NCBI GenBank assembly: GCA_017983695.1
Contig: JAGOAX010000006.1
Location: 1-64,000 of the forward strand
Direction of reading: 5' to 3'
DNA: 64,000 bases
Source of the DNA: Ferruginibacter sp.
GTDB taxonomy: Bacteria; Bacteroidota; Bacteroidia; Chitinophagales; Chitinophagaceae
In this document: piece by piece, positions 17,991 through 27,003 of the stretch
Numbering within the stretch: the first letter of the stretch is position 1
Layout: each line of letters opens with the position of its first letter
Made by a program: the position numbers and the translations under genes
The notes under the pieces: generated by a model
What the model was told of the DNA's origin: nothing
Databases searched by the model: none
Seen by the model: only the letters and a program-made list of their open reading frames with translations

Positions 17991-18170
17991 ATGTGCAAGA
18001 CACGGCACATTAAGCCCTTGTAAAATTTATTCGTTGAGAATTTTATTTCTTTTTGCAAAAGCATATTCAAACTGGTGTAAAATCTGTACCAGTATTGCCG
18101 TTTGCATGGCTAATATTTAGTCAGGCAACACATTTAATTTTAATAATGGCAGAATGATTATTTTTACTGT

Positions 18171-18452
18171 ATGGAATGTGAAATAATTGAAGCACATAAA
18201 CAACAGATAATTTTAGAAGATGGAAGCCAATATTTTTACACAATAAAACCTGTGGAAATAACAAATATTCTTGGCACTACTACAGCGGTTTTAGATGAAT
18301 ATCTTATTACAAATATTGCTGGCGAAACCCTCAAATTATATAAGACTAAAGAAGACAATTGGTATGATATTGCGGATGTAAATGCAGGTGCAGATAATGG
18401 CCTGTTACTGGCGTTAAAAATGGCACTTAATTCCTTCAGTAAGACTGGCTGA
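18171..18452 (+). CDS. Small protein of unknown function next to oriT
   Basis: A 93-residue acidic protein that I do not recognise. The sequence looks like a mostly beta domain (IIEAHKQQIILEDGSQYFY, then AVLDEYLITNIAGETLKLY) with a short C-terminal helix. There is no signal peptide or membrane segment. It is divergent from mobA across the candidate oriT and ends 11 bp before the stop of the convergent HExxH gene. The position could indicate a regulator, antitoxin or transfer-linked gene, but the sequence gives no direct support. Confidence 0.6.
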   Translation: MECEIIEAHKQQIILEDGSQYFYTIKPVEITNILGTTTAVLDEYLITNIAGETLKLYKTKEDNWYDIADVNAGADNGLLLALKMALNSFSKTG

Positions 18453-18463
18453 AGATTATTTCG

Positions 18464-19054
18464 CTATACCACATTTCCATCTATTATCTGGCTAATTTTT
18501 TCTATAAGAGAGTTATAATGTGAGTAATGCTTTTCAACAAAAGCGGAAGTATCGCTGCGAAGCTTGGCAATATCAACAGAATAGATTTTATCAGCCGATT
18601 CAAGTAAATAATCAGAAGAGTTTAACTGCATAAATACATCAAGTTCTTTGTTGTTTGATAGTAAATCAAAGTATTCCCTTTCACAGGCTGCAATATCCGA
18701 ATTAAGCCAGTCCAAACCATTAGCAAATAAGGCTCCTATCCATTTCTGGATATCATCCTCCCCATTCAAATCAAAACATTTTTTTAGCTCTGTTTTCATG
18801 TAGTAAGATTGAAAAATACAACCGTAGCTGGAAGAGGCCAAATACATTGGCAGTTGCCCAAGTGATGGTGCTTTTTTTCCCCTTTCATCCGGGGATAGAT
18901 TCATTTTCGCTTCTCCTAAATACAGTTCAGGATTTTCTGGAAAAGGAAATATGGAAATAGATTTTGTACCAAGCCAGGCGTAGTAAATCCGGTTTAGTTC
19001 ATGTGCTACAAAATGTCCTAATTCATGATAGAAAACCCTGTTTAATTCACTCAT
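18464..19054 (-). CDS. Short HExxH zinc-protease-like protein
   Basis: A 196-residue protein. An HExxH motif lies almost at the N-terminus: Y9-H10-E11-L12-G13-H14, with H18-E19 one helical turn later. The remainder is mostly helical and acidic. The early position resembles the start of the peptidase module in HExGH families (M41- or ImmA-like), but I cannot assign a family. It is the last gene of a five-gene minus-strand operon, 33 bp after its neighbour. A protease in a defence-like operon could cleave a partner or regulator on activation (inference). The start is fixed by the frame: only nine residues precede the motif. Confidence 0.65.
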   Translation of the reverse strand: MSELNRVFYHELGHFVAHELNRIYYAWLGTKSISIFPFPENPELYLGEAKMNLSPDERGKKAPSLGQLPMYLASSSYGCIFQSYYMKTELKKCFDLNGEDDIQKWIGALFANGLDWLNSDIAACEREYFDLLSNNKELDVFMQLNSSDYLLESADKIYSVDIAKLRSDTSAFVEKHYSHYNSLIEKISQIIDGNVV

Positions 19055-19087
19055 GTATTTTTGTTTAGCAGATAATTAAAATAATGG

Positions 19088-21148
19088 CTACTGACACAAC
19101 TCCAATGCCTTTGTTTTTAGTTTTGTGTAATAGCCTAATTGGCCTTTCAAAACAGCCTCTGATTTTTTATTTTCTATTATCCAGAATTCATCGCTTATTC
19201 TTTTCTTAATTAGATGGCGTAGCTTTTCTGACGGAATAAATGCTTTATAATATTCACAAAGGTCATGTAATGCTACCAGGATATACTTTAGCTTATCACT
19301 CTTTTCTGTAATTAATTGAAGATACTCATCTGCATGTTCTTTATCTAATTCACCTATAGTTATTGAAGCAAATTTTACCGGAGTTAAGTAATCAATTGAA
19401 GCCATATCGCCGGTGTTTCTAAGTTGTTTCAGTAGCAAATTCAATACAGTAAAAATTAATTTCCGTCCATCAGCTTGTTTCTGGTTATGATATTGGTTGT
19501 AAGCCATTCCAATTCCGGCGCAAAGAATAAATGCTTCCCGCTGATAATCTTTGTAGTCGGACGGGCTTTTAAGCCAACCGTCATGATTAATTTTATACTG
19601 GCTAAATAATGATTCCCATTTTGAAACTGCATCTGTAAAACTGTTCAACACTTGGGAAAAATAATAGGTGTTATTAATAGTTGAAGCAAAGTCAACATTT
19701 CCTTCTGCATACCAGCTAAATTTGGCACTTTTTATAAAATCAATATACAAATTGAGTAGCCTGTCTTTGTAAAGAGAAGCAGGTTTTTTATCTGTTAAAA
19801 CAGTAACCAGTTTTTTGAGGCTTTCATAATTAATTTGATGAGGCTTTAGATTACTTACAAGATGCTGTACATCTTCTTCATTTCCCGACATCCGCTTTAT
19901 AAGAATTTCGTTTAAGGTATCAAGTAGCTTTGTTTTACAGTCAGCTAAGTGGTGAGTGTAGTGCAACGAAGTATGACTATTTAACCAGTCAAAAAAGGTA
20001 TTAAAAAAAGTGTTTTTCTCAAGCTCTGCATCAGGAAAAAGAGTAGCTAAAATTATCCCGAACGAATCAGGGATGTACTTTTCCATCCAGTCGCTATATT
20101 CTTTTTTTGCTGCTTCGATTACATCATTTTGCCCCGTGCCGTTATGTGTATCTGGTGATTTCAAGGCAAGGCTATATAATTCGCTTACAGTCCTGTCTAA
20201 AAAATCAAAATAATTCTCAAGTGCAATAATGAGAAGATGTTCTTTTGGGGTGATTACTAAATTAACAGTGCTTATACCTTGAATGATGCTGGTGTATTCT
20301 TCCAATTCATCAACCCAGAGAAAAATATGATCCTGCAAATTGAGATAAACAAGAGAGTCAATAAACAGTAACCAGTCATTCAATCCTGCCTTTCTGAGTA
20401 ATTCTTGTTGCAGGTAAATACTGTCTTTAAATGTGAGTAAATCAGTACTTCTACATGCTTCATGCAGGTACTCCATTAATGGTTTTGATTTGGCTTCAGC
20501 AATATGTGAAAGATAATTAGCAGCTTCCTCTTCATTGTTTCTGCCGTACCCCCTGATGTTGGCTAAGTCTGATAATTTTGTCCCCCCCGGTATAACAGAA
20601 AACTTGTTCTTTTCTTGATTTATACTTGAAACAGGAATAGCATTAACCCATGAATTAAATAGGTTGTGCTCACCCTGCACTTCGTCCGCAATTGTTTTCC
20701 ATACTTCATATTGCTGAAGGCTTTTTTCAGCGGCAATAAGTCTGCCCAATATTTCCTCCAGGGAGTGTCTTAATTCTGAATAAACAATTAGTTTTTCATG
20801 GTCGGCGCTTAAATTAGATATTATATCGTTGTAAATGTTATTTACGACATCGTAAAGAGGGCGGGGCGATTCATTTTCCTTTGTATGCTCATTAATAAAA
20901 CCGCCTGCCCGAAATGCCTCCAAATAAAATATATCCCCTTTCTCAATTTCAGCTTTTACTTCTGCTGTAATTTGCTTATCCAGCACTTCAGTTTTACCAT
21001 ATAATAACTTGCTTACAAAAGCACTGCAAAGCCATTGACATATTACCACATTTCCTTCAAAGAAATGTTCTTCCAAAAATTTTCTTACAGATATTATAAA
21101 GGAATTGGAGAATCTTAGCTCCAGGTCGTTTACTATTTTTGCTCTCAT
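19088..21148 (-). CDS. Large helical protein of unknown function in five-gene operon
   Basis: A 686-residue, mostly alpha-helical, soluble protein with no motif that I recognise: no Walker boxes, nuclease or membrane signals. Aromatic- and Leu-rich helices recur throughout, such as DWLLFIDSLVYLNLQDHIFLW, which suggests a scaffold or sensor. Its start overlaps the end of the preceding PLD-type gene by 92 bp. There is no later in-frame ATG for about 190 codons, so either the overlap is real or a GTG start near 21040 is used. The HExxH protein follows. Conserved linkage with the helicase would be the main clue to function. Confidence 0.6.
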   Translation of the reverse strand: MRAKIVNDLELRFSNSFIISVRKFLEEHFFEGNVVICQWLCSAFVSKLLYGKTEVLDKQITAEVKAEIEKGDIFYLEAFRAGGFINEHTKENESPRPLYDVVNNIYNDIISNLSADHEKLIVYSELRHSLEEILGRLIAAEKSLQQYEVWKTIADEVQGEHNLFNSWVNAIPVSSINQEKNKFSVIPGGTKLSDLANIRGYGRNNEEEAANYLSHIAEAKSKPLMEYLHEACRSTDLLTFKDSIYLQQELLRKAGLNDWLLFIDSLVYLNLQDHIFLWVDELEEYTSIIQGISTVNLVITPKEHLLIIALENYFDFLDRTVSELYSLALKSPDTHNGTGQNDVIEAAKKEYSDWMEKYIPDSFGIILATLFPDAELEKNTFFNTFFDWLNSHTSLHYTHHLADCKTKLLDTLNEILIKRMSGNEEDVQHLVSNLKPHQINYESLKKLVTVLTDKKPASLYKDRLLNLYIDFIKSAKFSWYAEGNVDFASTINNTYYFSQVLNSFTDAVSKWESLFSQYKINHDGWLKSPSDYKDYQREAFILCAGIGMAYNQYHNQKQADGRKLIFTVLNLLLKQLRNTGDMASIDYLTPVKFASITIGELDKEHADEYLQLITEKSDKLKYILVALHDLCEYYKAFIPSEKLRHLIKKRISDEFWIIENKKSEAVLKGQLGYYTKLKTKALELCQ

Positions 21149-22733
21149 CGTCTTTAGTTTTATTTATCACATACTGTTCAAGTGATTCTGTTTTTTCCTC
21201 ATCAGTCCACCATTCGTTGGCTTGCTTAATTAGGATTTCCGGAGCAGGAACTTTGATTAAAGAAGATGCCCTGTTGCCAAACTCATTCAACGAACTCCCC
21301 AGCATATAAACAGTATCATCTACAACTATATATCTGTCATGCAAAGGGCTTTTGTTTCTTCCTCGTAATACCCGGCATTCAATTTTTTGATAAGGGAATT
21401 TTCCCCTGAACTTTCTTAGTTCATCATTTAACCTTTCTGCATAAGTTATACCTGTTGCACCAGGCTCACTTTCCTTTAGAAAAGCAGAAGATGAGATTAT
21501 TTGTATTGGCACAGATGTACTTCGTATTACGTAGGCATACAATAAATCACCGGCACCAAAATATGGGTCAAGAAAAATGCACCTTTCTTTCGCTTTGTTT
21601 ATTATTTCACCAACTAATTCCCTCGCTTTTTCTTTATCTGCTTCGCCACCTGGAAAGAATATAAACTCCCGGCTGGTTTCTAAATCTTCTATTTGTCTGC
21701 TTCGTTGCTGCAACTTCATAAAGTAGGCAAGTGATTTATCATAGTTGCCAACTTGTACTGGCTTTTCTGAAGCATACTTAGGGATTTGTTGTGTACTTGT
21801 TTTATCTCCGTCTTTAACCGACAGATTTAATACAGATGTTTGCATTTGAATGCCAAACGAAATATTTACCCAGGAGCCGGAATGATTTTCAAGAAGAAAC
21901 CCATTTGCATCATAGATTTTCGTATAAAGAATGTCAGGAAAATGCGGAAGCTGAATCCGGTCATATTTCGATTCAATAGTTTTTTCAATGCTAAATCCGA
22001 TGTTGCCAGCCCTTTTTTCTTCCAGCACAATCTTCTTACCTATAATACTTTGAGATTCTCTTTCATAAAAGCTAATTAATAATTCTTTATTATAGTCAAG
22101 CAATGTGCAATTATACCTTCTTAAATAGGGATTACAGGCACATAAGTAAATGTTTCCTAAATGCTCTGTCATCCTCGATAAATCAAAGCCAAGATGCCTG
22201 ATACTAAGTAAACCACATTTCTCAATCAGTGTATTTTTTTGTTGAGTTGTAAATGTATTTAGCCACTTCTTATGTCTGTCAATCTTAGCCCATAACCTGA
22301 AATCTGTATGGCGGTGGGGAAGTATGTCCCCATAAGTATGTTCTGTTTGTTTATCAATTATTAAAGGGTGGTCAGATGCTGGTTCTTGCTCCAAATGACT
22401 GCCTTCAAATAATTCAACAAGACAGTTAAGGGTTGAACCCTGGTTTAGTGTAAATTCGGCGTCAGGGCTTTTAAAAATTTCCAGTGCTGTTGTTTTATCA
22501 AAATCAATAACTCTTATCATGTAAAGAGTAAAATCTTTGTCAATATTTTCCCTGTCTGCTGGCACACCCGGACTCTGTCCTTTAATCAGCTCAGAAGAAA
22601 CTTGTTCTGAGGGGATAAGCTCTATTACTGTAAAAAGATTAAACCACTGCCCCGACAACCTGTTATGCAGGATAAGGCTTGTAATTTCAGCCGATGTATA
22701 GTCAACAATTATCTTATCAAAATATCCACTCAT
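21057..22733 (-). CDS. PLD-superfamily C-terminal protein (VPA1262-like)
   Basis: A 558-residue protein. Residues 1-350 form a beta-rich region of unknown role. The C-terminal part resembles a phospholipase D-type nuclease half: FLDPYFGAGDLL near 390, then LHDRYIVVDDTVYMLGSSLNEFG (HDRY in place of the usual HxK, and GSSxNEFG) near 470-495. The overall layout reminds me of VPA1262-family proteins seen with helicases in defence regions, but I hold that loosely. It begins 3 bp after the helicase stop and overlaps the 686-residue protein gene. The missing lysine of the HxK motif suggests it may bind rather than cut, or use variant chemistry. Confidence 0.62.
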   Translation of the reverse strand: MSGYFDKIIVDYTSAEITSLILHNRLSGQWFNLFTVIELIPSEQVSSELIKGQSPGVPADRENIDKDFTLYMIRVIDFDKTTALEIFKSPDAEFTLNQGSTLNCLVELFEGSHLEQEPASDHPLIIDKQTEHTYGDILPHRHTDFRLWAKIDRHKKWLNTFTTQQKNTLIEKCGLLSIRHLGFDLSRMTEHLGNIYLCACNPYLRRYNCTLLDYNKELLISFYERESQSIIGKKIVLEEKRAGNIGFSIEKTIESKYDRIQLPHFPDILYTKIYDANGFLLENHSGSWVNISFGIQMQTSVLNLSVKDGDKTSTQQIPKYASEKPVQVGNYDKSLAYFMKLQQRSRQIEDLETSREFIFFPGGEADKEKARELVGEIINKAKERCIFLDPYFGAGDLLYAYVIRSTSVPIQIISSSAFLKESEPGATGITYAERLNDELRKFRGKFPYQKIECRVLRGRNKSPLHDRYIVVDDTVYMLGSSLNEFGNRASSLIKVPAPEILIKQANEWWTDEEKTESLEQYVINKTKDDESKNSKRPGAKILQFLYNICKKIFGRTFL

Positions 22734-22736
22734 GGT

Positions 22737-25700
22737 TTATTCGCCTTTTTTAAATGCAATTATACAAGATACAATCATCTCATCCAGATTATTATTATAC
22801 TGGCAACTATCGAGCAACCATTGTAGTGTTTCAATACTGAGGATAATGTCTTTAGGTTTAATATCTCTCAGGCTTATCACTTTACGTTTCCTGATTTGTG
22901 CTTTCCTTTTTTTGTCTAACAAGGGCTGTAAAATTTCAAGCCACAGGTCTGCAAAATGGTTAAAGTCAAGTATGTAATCACTGGAATTTTCAATATCAAA
23001 AATGTCTGTTACCGCCTTTAGTAATTTTTTTCTTTCTAAAGTTTTTTCCCTGTCAAAATAATACTGCAATGTCTTCTTTGCGATGTCTAAAGCCCTTTTC
23101 TTTTTATAGGGCAATAATTCAATTTCTTTACGACGTAATCCTTTTACAGCGGCTATCAGGTATTCATTTGTTTCAGTCGTCCATTTTTCCTGCTTTAAAG
23201 TTGGCTTTTGTAAATGAAGCCTTAGTAACTCACTAATCTCCGAAAAATCAGTTGAAGCTTTTCCAGTACCATCAATAAAGTACCATTTTGGGCTTCTTAT
23301 ATTATCGCCCCTTATGGCAAAGAAGCTCCATTCATTGTCAGATTCAACAAAGCTTACCCTTGTCTTTATAGATGCTTCCACATCCTTTACCTGTTCATAC
23401 ACATCGGAAGGAATAATAGCGGACTCTCCTTCAACCAAATCATAAAGGGACTGAAAACTGTCTTTGATGCCCTCCCAGGCAAACTCGTCGGAAGAATATT
23501 CTTCGTATGCTTTTATTAAATTTTTAGTAGAGGCAGACTTCAACAAATGTTTTTCATAAAGTGCCTTTGGGATTTCTACATTATTCCCAATCAAACTATC
23601 CGTCATGGCAAGAATATCTATAATCTTTTTATCGCCATTCAGGGAAAATTCATCGCTGTCATCAGACCAATACACATGAATCTTTTCATGTTCGCTGTCC
23701 ATCCGTTCAAGCCTGCCAATTCGCTGTTCAATCAATCGTAATACACTTGGCGTATCTAATAAAACTAATGCCCTGGCATCCTGCAAGTTCACCCCTTCAG
23801 ACATTGCATCTGAACATAGTGCAATTGATTTGTTTTGGTTAACACTTCCCCTCCCAAATATCTCTTTTACTAACTCTTTATTTTTTTCACTTTGCCCGGT
23901 TGCGACTATTATTTCAATATCAGTAAGTTTTTCTGACAATTTCATTTTGAAGTAATCGAGGGTAAGAATGGTAGAGTCAAATGCAAGCAACTTGCCATAC
24001 TGGTTCACTTTCGTATAGAGCAATTCTACTTTTGTATTATCCCTTGCATCACTCAGTTTTTTTGTAAGGGCAAGTATCTGTTCATAGTGGTTTATTTCAG
24101 TATCGCAGGCGGTTTTGTATTCGGCAAAATTGATGAGCCATGCTGGAAGTAATTCTTTGCTAAAATCAGTAACAGGTAATTTTCTTCTGCAATCCTTTAT
24201 TTTTTGTATTACGTTTCCTGTTTTTGATTTTACGGATTCAAACTTGTAATAATCCATTGCATACTGTGAGCCAGCCAATGTTTCCACCAATGCACATCTC
24301 GAAGAACGTAACGCCGATTTAACGGTGTGCCCTGCCAAAGCCGGGGCAGAATTTAATCGTTGCGTTATGTATTTTTCTTTGTCTTCATCAGTTGGTAAAG
24401 GGAATTCGGGGTGTTTTATTTTTTGCAAATAATTCACGCCTTTTAGTTTGCCACAAAGCTCTTTTATTTGGCCGGCAATTTTTCTGTCTGCATCCGTTTC
24501 ACCTGTTTTGTATGTTGAGGAAATTGCTTTTGGGTATTTGCACAATTTTCCATCATGGTTATGATATTTTTCAGGTTCTTTATTAATGAACTCATTTAGT
24601 TTTCTTTTTGTACGACGAACTATAAATTGGTTAATATAACTCCTTAGCTTATTAATATAAACGTCATCATATACTTTTACGGAAGATGTTCTCAATTTTA
24701 TATACTCATCAAGGTCTTCATCACTTAAATTATCAATATCAAGTAATTCAATAAGCCGCAATAAATCTTCGGCTTTTTTATTAATAGGAGTTGCGGTGGA
24801 TAGAATGATATGAGAAGAGCCAGCAGGAGCAATAGACCTGCTTCGGATAGAACTTCTGTTTAAATAATTATGTGCTTCGTCTATAATTAAAATACTGGCT
24901 TTGTCAATATCAAGCTGCACCTGCTTTTTAGTTTTTTCTTTTCCGGTGCTAAGGATACCCATTGATTTGATGTTATTAAAAATCTTGAAAGACTTTTCTT
25001 CCTTTTGCCAGTTATCCATTACCTGCTTGGGTGAAATAATCAGAGCATTGGAAATGTGTTTCTTTCCATTTGCTAACAGCCAATGAAAAAGTGTATAAGC
25101 AAGAGCGGTACATAATTTTGTTTTACCTGAACCGGTTGGATCAGCTATCAAAACATTACCCTGGTTTTGTATAACATACATTGCTTTTGAAAGCGCCATT
25201 CTTTGTGTTGGCCATAGCTCGGTAGTAATAACAGCCCTGTATAATTCAGGATACTCTTTCAGCCATTCTCCTTCTGTAACTTCGGCCACAGCCCTTGCCA
25301 AAGCCTCCTGCCAGGTCACATCTTTAAGCAACTTGTTTAGTAGGTCAATAAGTTTTTCATTATAGTCTTCGGCTAAGTCATAAAAATTTTCAGCCAATAA
25401 TTTAGTTTCTTTAAACTGATATTCTTCTTTTGCATCTCCGGCAGCCGCTACACGGATATTGGCTTCTTGCTGTTTTGTAATACCATTCTTGCTAAAGTTT
25501 GCAGAACCCATGATTGCATGAGTATCACCAATATAAATTTTTGCATGGAGTTTATCCAGCAACCGAAAATCAAATTGGTTGCACCTGATTCGTTCAATCA
25601 GGTTAAGGATAGCCCCGCCCAGCACAATGGAAACACCCTGCTTTAACCAATAATTTTTTACTTCAGTAACCAGGTTATAAGTGGGCCATTTTTTTCTATT

Positions 25701-25952
25701 GATTACTTCAGGTTCAAAACCAAGCACCACCCTGAGTTTTGAAAGCTTCTGATAATTTGCTGTCCCAAAAATTTCAATAAGATTAGCAAGTGAGGTAAAA
25801 CCAGTAACTATCAGATAGTCAGAAGACGCAGCAATGTCTTTTAGTAATACAGATTTAACGGTACGTTCATGTGTATCATTATTTATAGGGAAATCATCCT
25901 GCTTAGGCCATTGGTGTTTATAGTTGACAGAAAATAAATCTCTTTGGGGCAT
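22737..25952 (-). CDS. PLD-nuclease / SF2 (SNF2-like) helicase fusion
   Basis: A 1071-residue protein. An N-terminal phospholipase D-type domain has H136-A-K138, then D143 and G149-S-A-N152. A superfamily 2 helicase follows: Walker A DPTGSGKT near 271-278, the DEAH box 358-361 (LIIDEAHNYL), STATP 385-389, RRTKRKL, and the C-terminal lobe with CSDAMSEGVNLQ and QRIGRLERMD near 740-750. The C-terminal 300 residues are helical and unassigned. Fusion of a PLD nuclease to a helicase is common in anti-phage genes. It is the second gene of the five-gene operon, followed by another PLD-type protein, which points to DNA or RNA cleavage guided by translocation. Confidence 0.8.
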   Translation of the reverse strand: MPQRDLFSVNYKHQWPKQDDFPINNDTHERTVKSVLLKDIAASSDYLIVTGFTSLANLIEIFGTANYQKLSKLRVVLGFEPEVINRKKWPTYNLVTEVKNYWLKQGVSIVLGGAILNLIERIRCNQFDFRLLDKLHAKIYIGDTHAIMGSANFSKNGITKQQEANIRVAAAGDAKEEYQFKETKLLAENFYDLAEDYNEKLIDLLNKLLKDVTWQEALARAVAEVTEGEWLKEYPELYRAVITTELWPTQRMALSKAMYVIQNQGNVLIADPTGSGKTKLCTALAYTLFHWLLANGKKHISNALIISPKQVMDNWQKEEKSFKIFNNIKSMGILSTGKEKTKKQVQLDIDKASILIIDEAHNYLNRSSIRSRSIAPAGSSHIILSTATPINKKAEDLLRLIELLDIDNLSDEDLDEYIKLRTSSVKVYDDVYINKLRSYINQFIVRRTKRKLNEFINKEPEKYHNHDGKLCKYPKAISSTYKTGETDADRKIAGQIKELCGKLKGVNYLQKIKHPEFPLPTDEDKEKYITQRLNSAPALAGHTVKSALRSSRCALVETLAGSQYAMDYYKFESVKSKTGNVIQKIKDCRRKLPVTDFSKELLPAWLINFAEYKTACDTEINHYEQILALTKKLSDARDNTKVELLYTKVNQYGKLLAFDSTILTLDYFKMKLSEKLTDIEIIVATGQSEKNKELVKEIFGRGSVNQNKSIALCSDAMSEGVNLQDARALVLLDTPSVLRLIEQRIGRLERMDSEHEKIHVYWSDDSDEFSLNGDKKIIDILAMTDSLIGNNVEIPKALYEKHLLKSASTKNLIKAYEEYSSDEFAWEGIKDSFQSLYDLVEGESAIIPSDVYEQVKDVEASIKTRVSFVESDNEWSFFAIRGDNIRSPKWYFIDGTGKASTDFSEISELLRLHLQKPTLKQEKWTTETNEYLIAAVKGLRRKEIELLPYKKKRALDIAKKTLQYYFDREKTLERKKLLKAVTDIFDIENSSDYILDFNHFADLWLEILQPLLDKKRKAQIRKRKVISLRDIKPKDIILSIETLQWLLDSCQYNNNLDEMIVSCIIAFKKGE

Positions 25953-25983
25953 CGAATAAATAAAATTTATTTGAAGGTGCTTG

Positions 25984-26898
25984 TTACAGAATTTTTGAAA
26001 GTTGAGGAATTAACCAACTGATGAAAACTCCACCATTAAATGCCCCTGAAAAATTTTGTGCATTTTCTTTTGGGTCAACTTCAGTATCAAAGTAACCAAC
26101 CCTGTCAACAATTGAAGAAATAAACAGAAACGGTTTATCTTCCGCATGAAGCCGGATAACGCCATGTGTAGTTTCAACTGAACCAACAGATTTAGTTGGT
26201 ACGACAATTTTCACGGCATTCAACCCTTTTTCATCAAACTCTTTGTATTCATTGTACTTCGTAACATTTACATTGCTTAATGCAAGTATGTCTTTATCAA
26301 AAATCACTTCCTGAATTTCCGGAGAATTTAAAGGCGGACGAAGCAACCGTTTTTCAAAAAATGATTTTGTACTATAATCTGATAACGGAATCCTTAGCTT
26401 ATTAACTATATCAGCAGATACACTGGATTCAATTAATTTACCAAACCTTTCATCATCCCATTTGCTTTCCTCATTTGTTCCACCGGGATGGGTATTATAA
26501 ATGAACACAGCTGAGCCAATAACAATACTGCCGTTTTTAGAAAGCCCTGAAGGATAACCTGCTGTTCCAAAGGCAATAACCAAAGCTATCTCGTCAGATG
26601 AATACTTGAAAATCTTTGGCAGGTCAATATTCTTTTGTGCAGAACTTGAATAATACCTTGGAAATTTTACAATGTCAGGGCAGGGTGTCATAATATGTTC
26701 AATGCACCACAATTCAAAAATCTTGTCATTTATAACCCAGGTGGCATTAGGGTATGTCTCTCCCTGCTTTTTTGTCCTCGGATAATCAAGTGTATTGGGA
26801 AGGTTTAATTCCTTTGGCTTGACTTTGGCGTTCAATAGTGCATTAATGGCAGGCTCTAATTCCCATGACTTATTTGCAATTATCAAAATTCTTTTCAT
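25984..26898 (-). CDS. Nucleoside phosphorylase-fold protein (PNP/UDP superfamily-like)
   Basis: A 304-residue protein. It begins with a RILIIANKSWEL beta-strand. A phosphorylase-superfamily glycine motif lies at 111-120 (GTAGYPSGLS) followed by NGSIVIGSAVF, and a later FLFISSIVDRVGYFD segment corresponds to the superfamily's conserved (V/I)SD-like region, here VDR. Family members cleave N-glycosidic bonds of nucleosides. Relatives act as effectors in some phage-defence systems, for example ATP-cleaving phosphorylase-fold proteins. It is the first gene of the operon, 31 bp before the helicase. A weak TATCTTTA element lies upstream (complement at 26927-26934). The specific activity is unknown. 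Confidence 0.68.
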   Translation of the reverse strand: MKRILIIANKSWELEPAINALLNAKVKPKELNLPNTLDYPRTKKQGETYPNATWVINDKIFELWCIEHIMTPCPDIVKFPRYYSSSAQKNIDLPKIFKYSSDEIALVIAFGTAGYPSGLSKNGSIVIGSAVFIYNTHPGGTNEESKWDDERFGKLIESSVSADIVNKLRIPLSDYSTKSFFEKRLLRPPLNSPEIQEVIFDKDILALSNVNVTKYNEYKEFDEKGLNAVKIVVPTKSVGSVETTHGVIRLHAEDKPFLFISSIVDRVGYFDTEVDPKENAQNFSGAFNGGVFISWLIPQLSKIL

Positions 26899-27003
26899 AT
26901 TAGCAGTTTAAGGTTATAATGGTTCTTAAAGATACGAAGTAAGGTGCTATTTTAACCGCAAGCTCTACATAACTTTGGGCATGTTTTATAAGGTTAAAAG
27001 GGC

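Noticed and set aside
20582..20588. Seven-C run inside the 686-residue protein gene as a phase-variable tract
   Set aside because: Seven identical bases are not long enough to stand out, and it encodes an ordinary Pro-Gly-Gly. The ten-base run in susC is a far better candidate.
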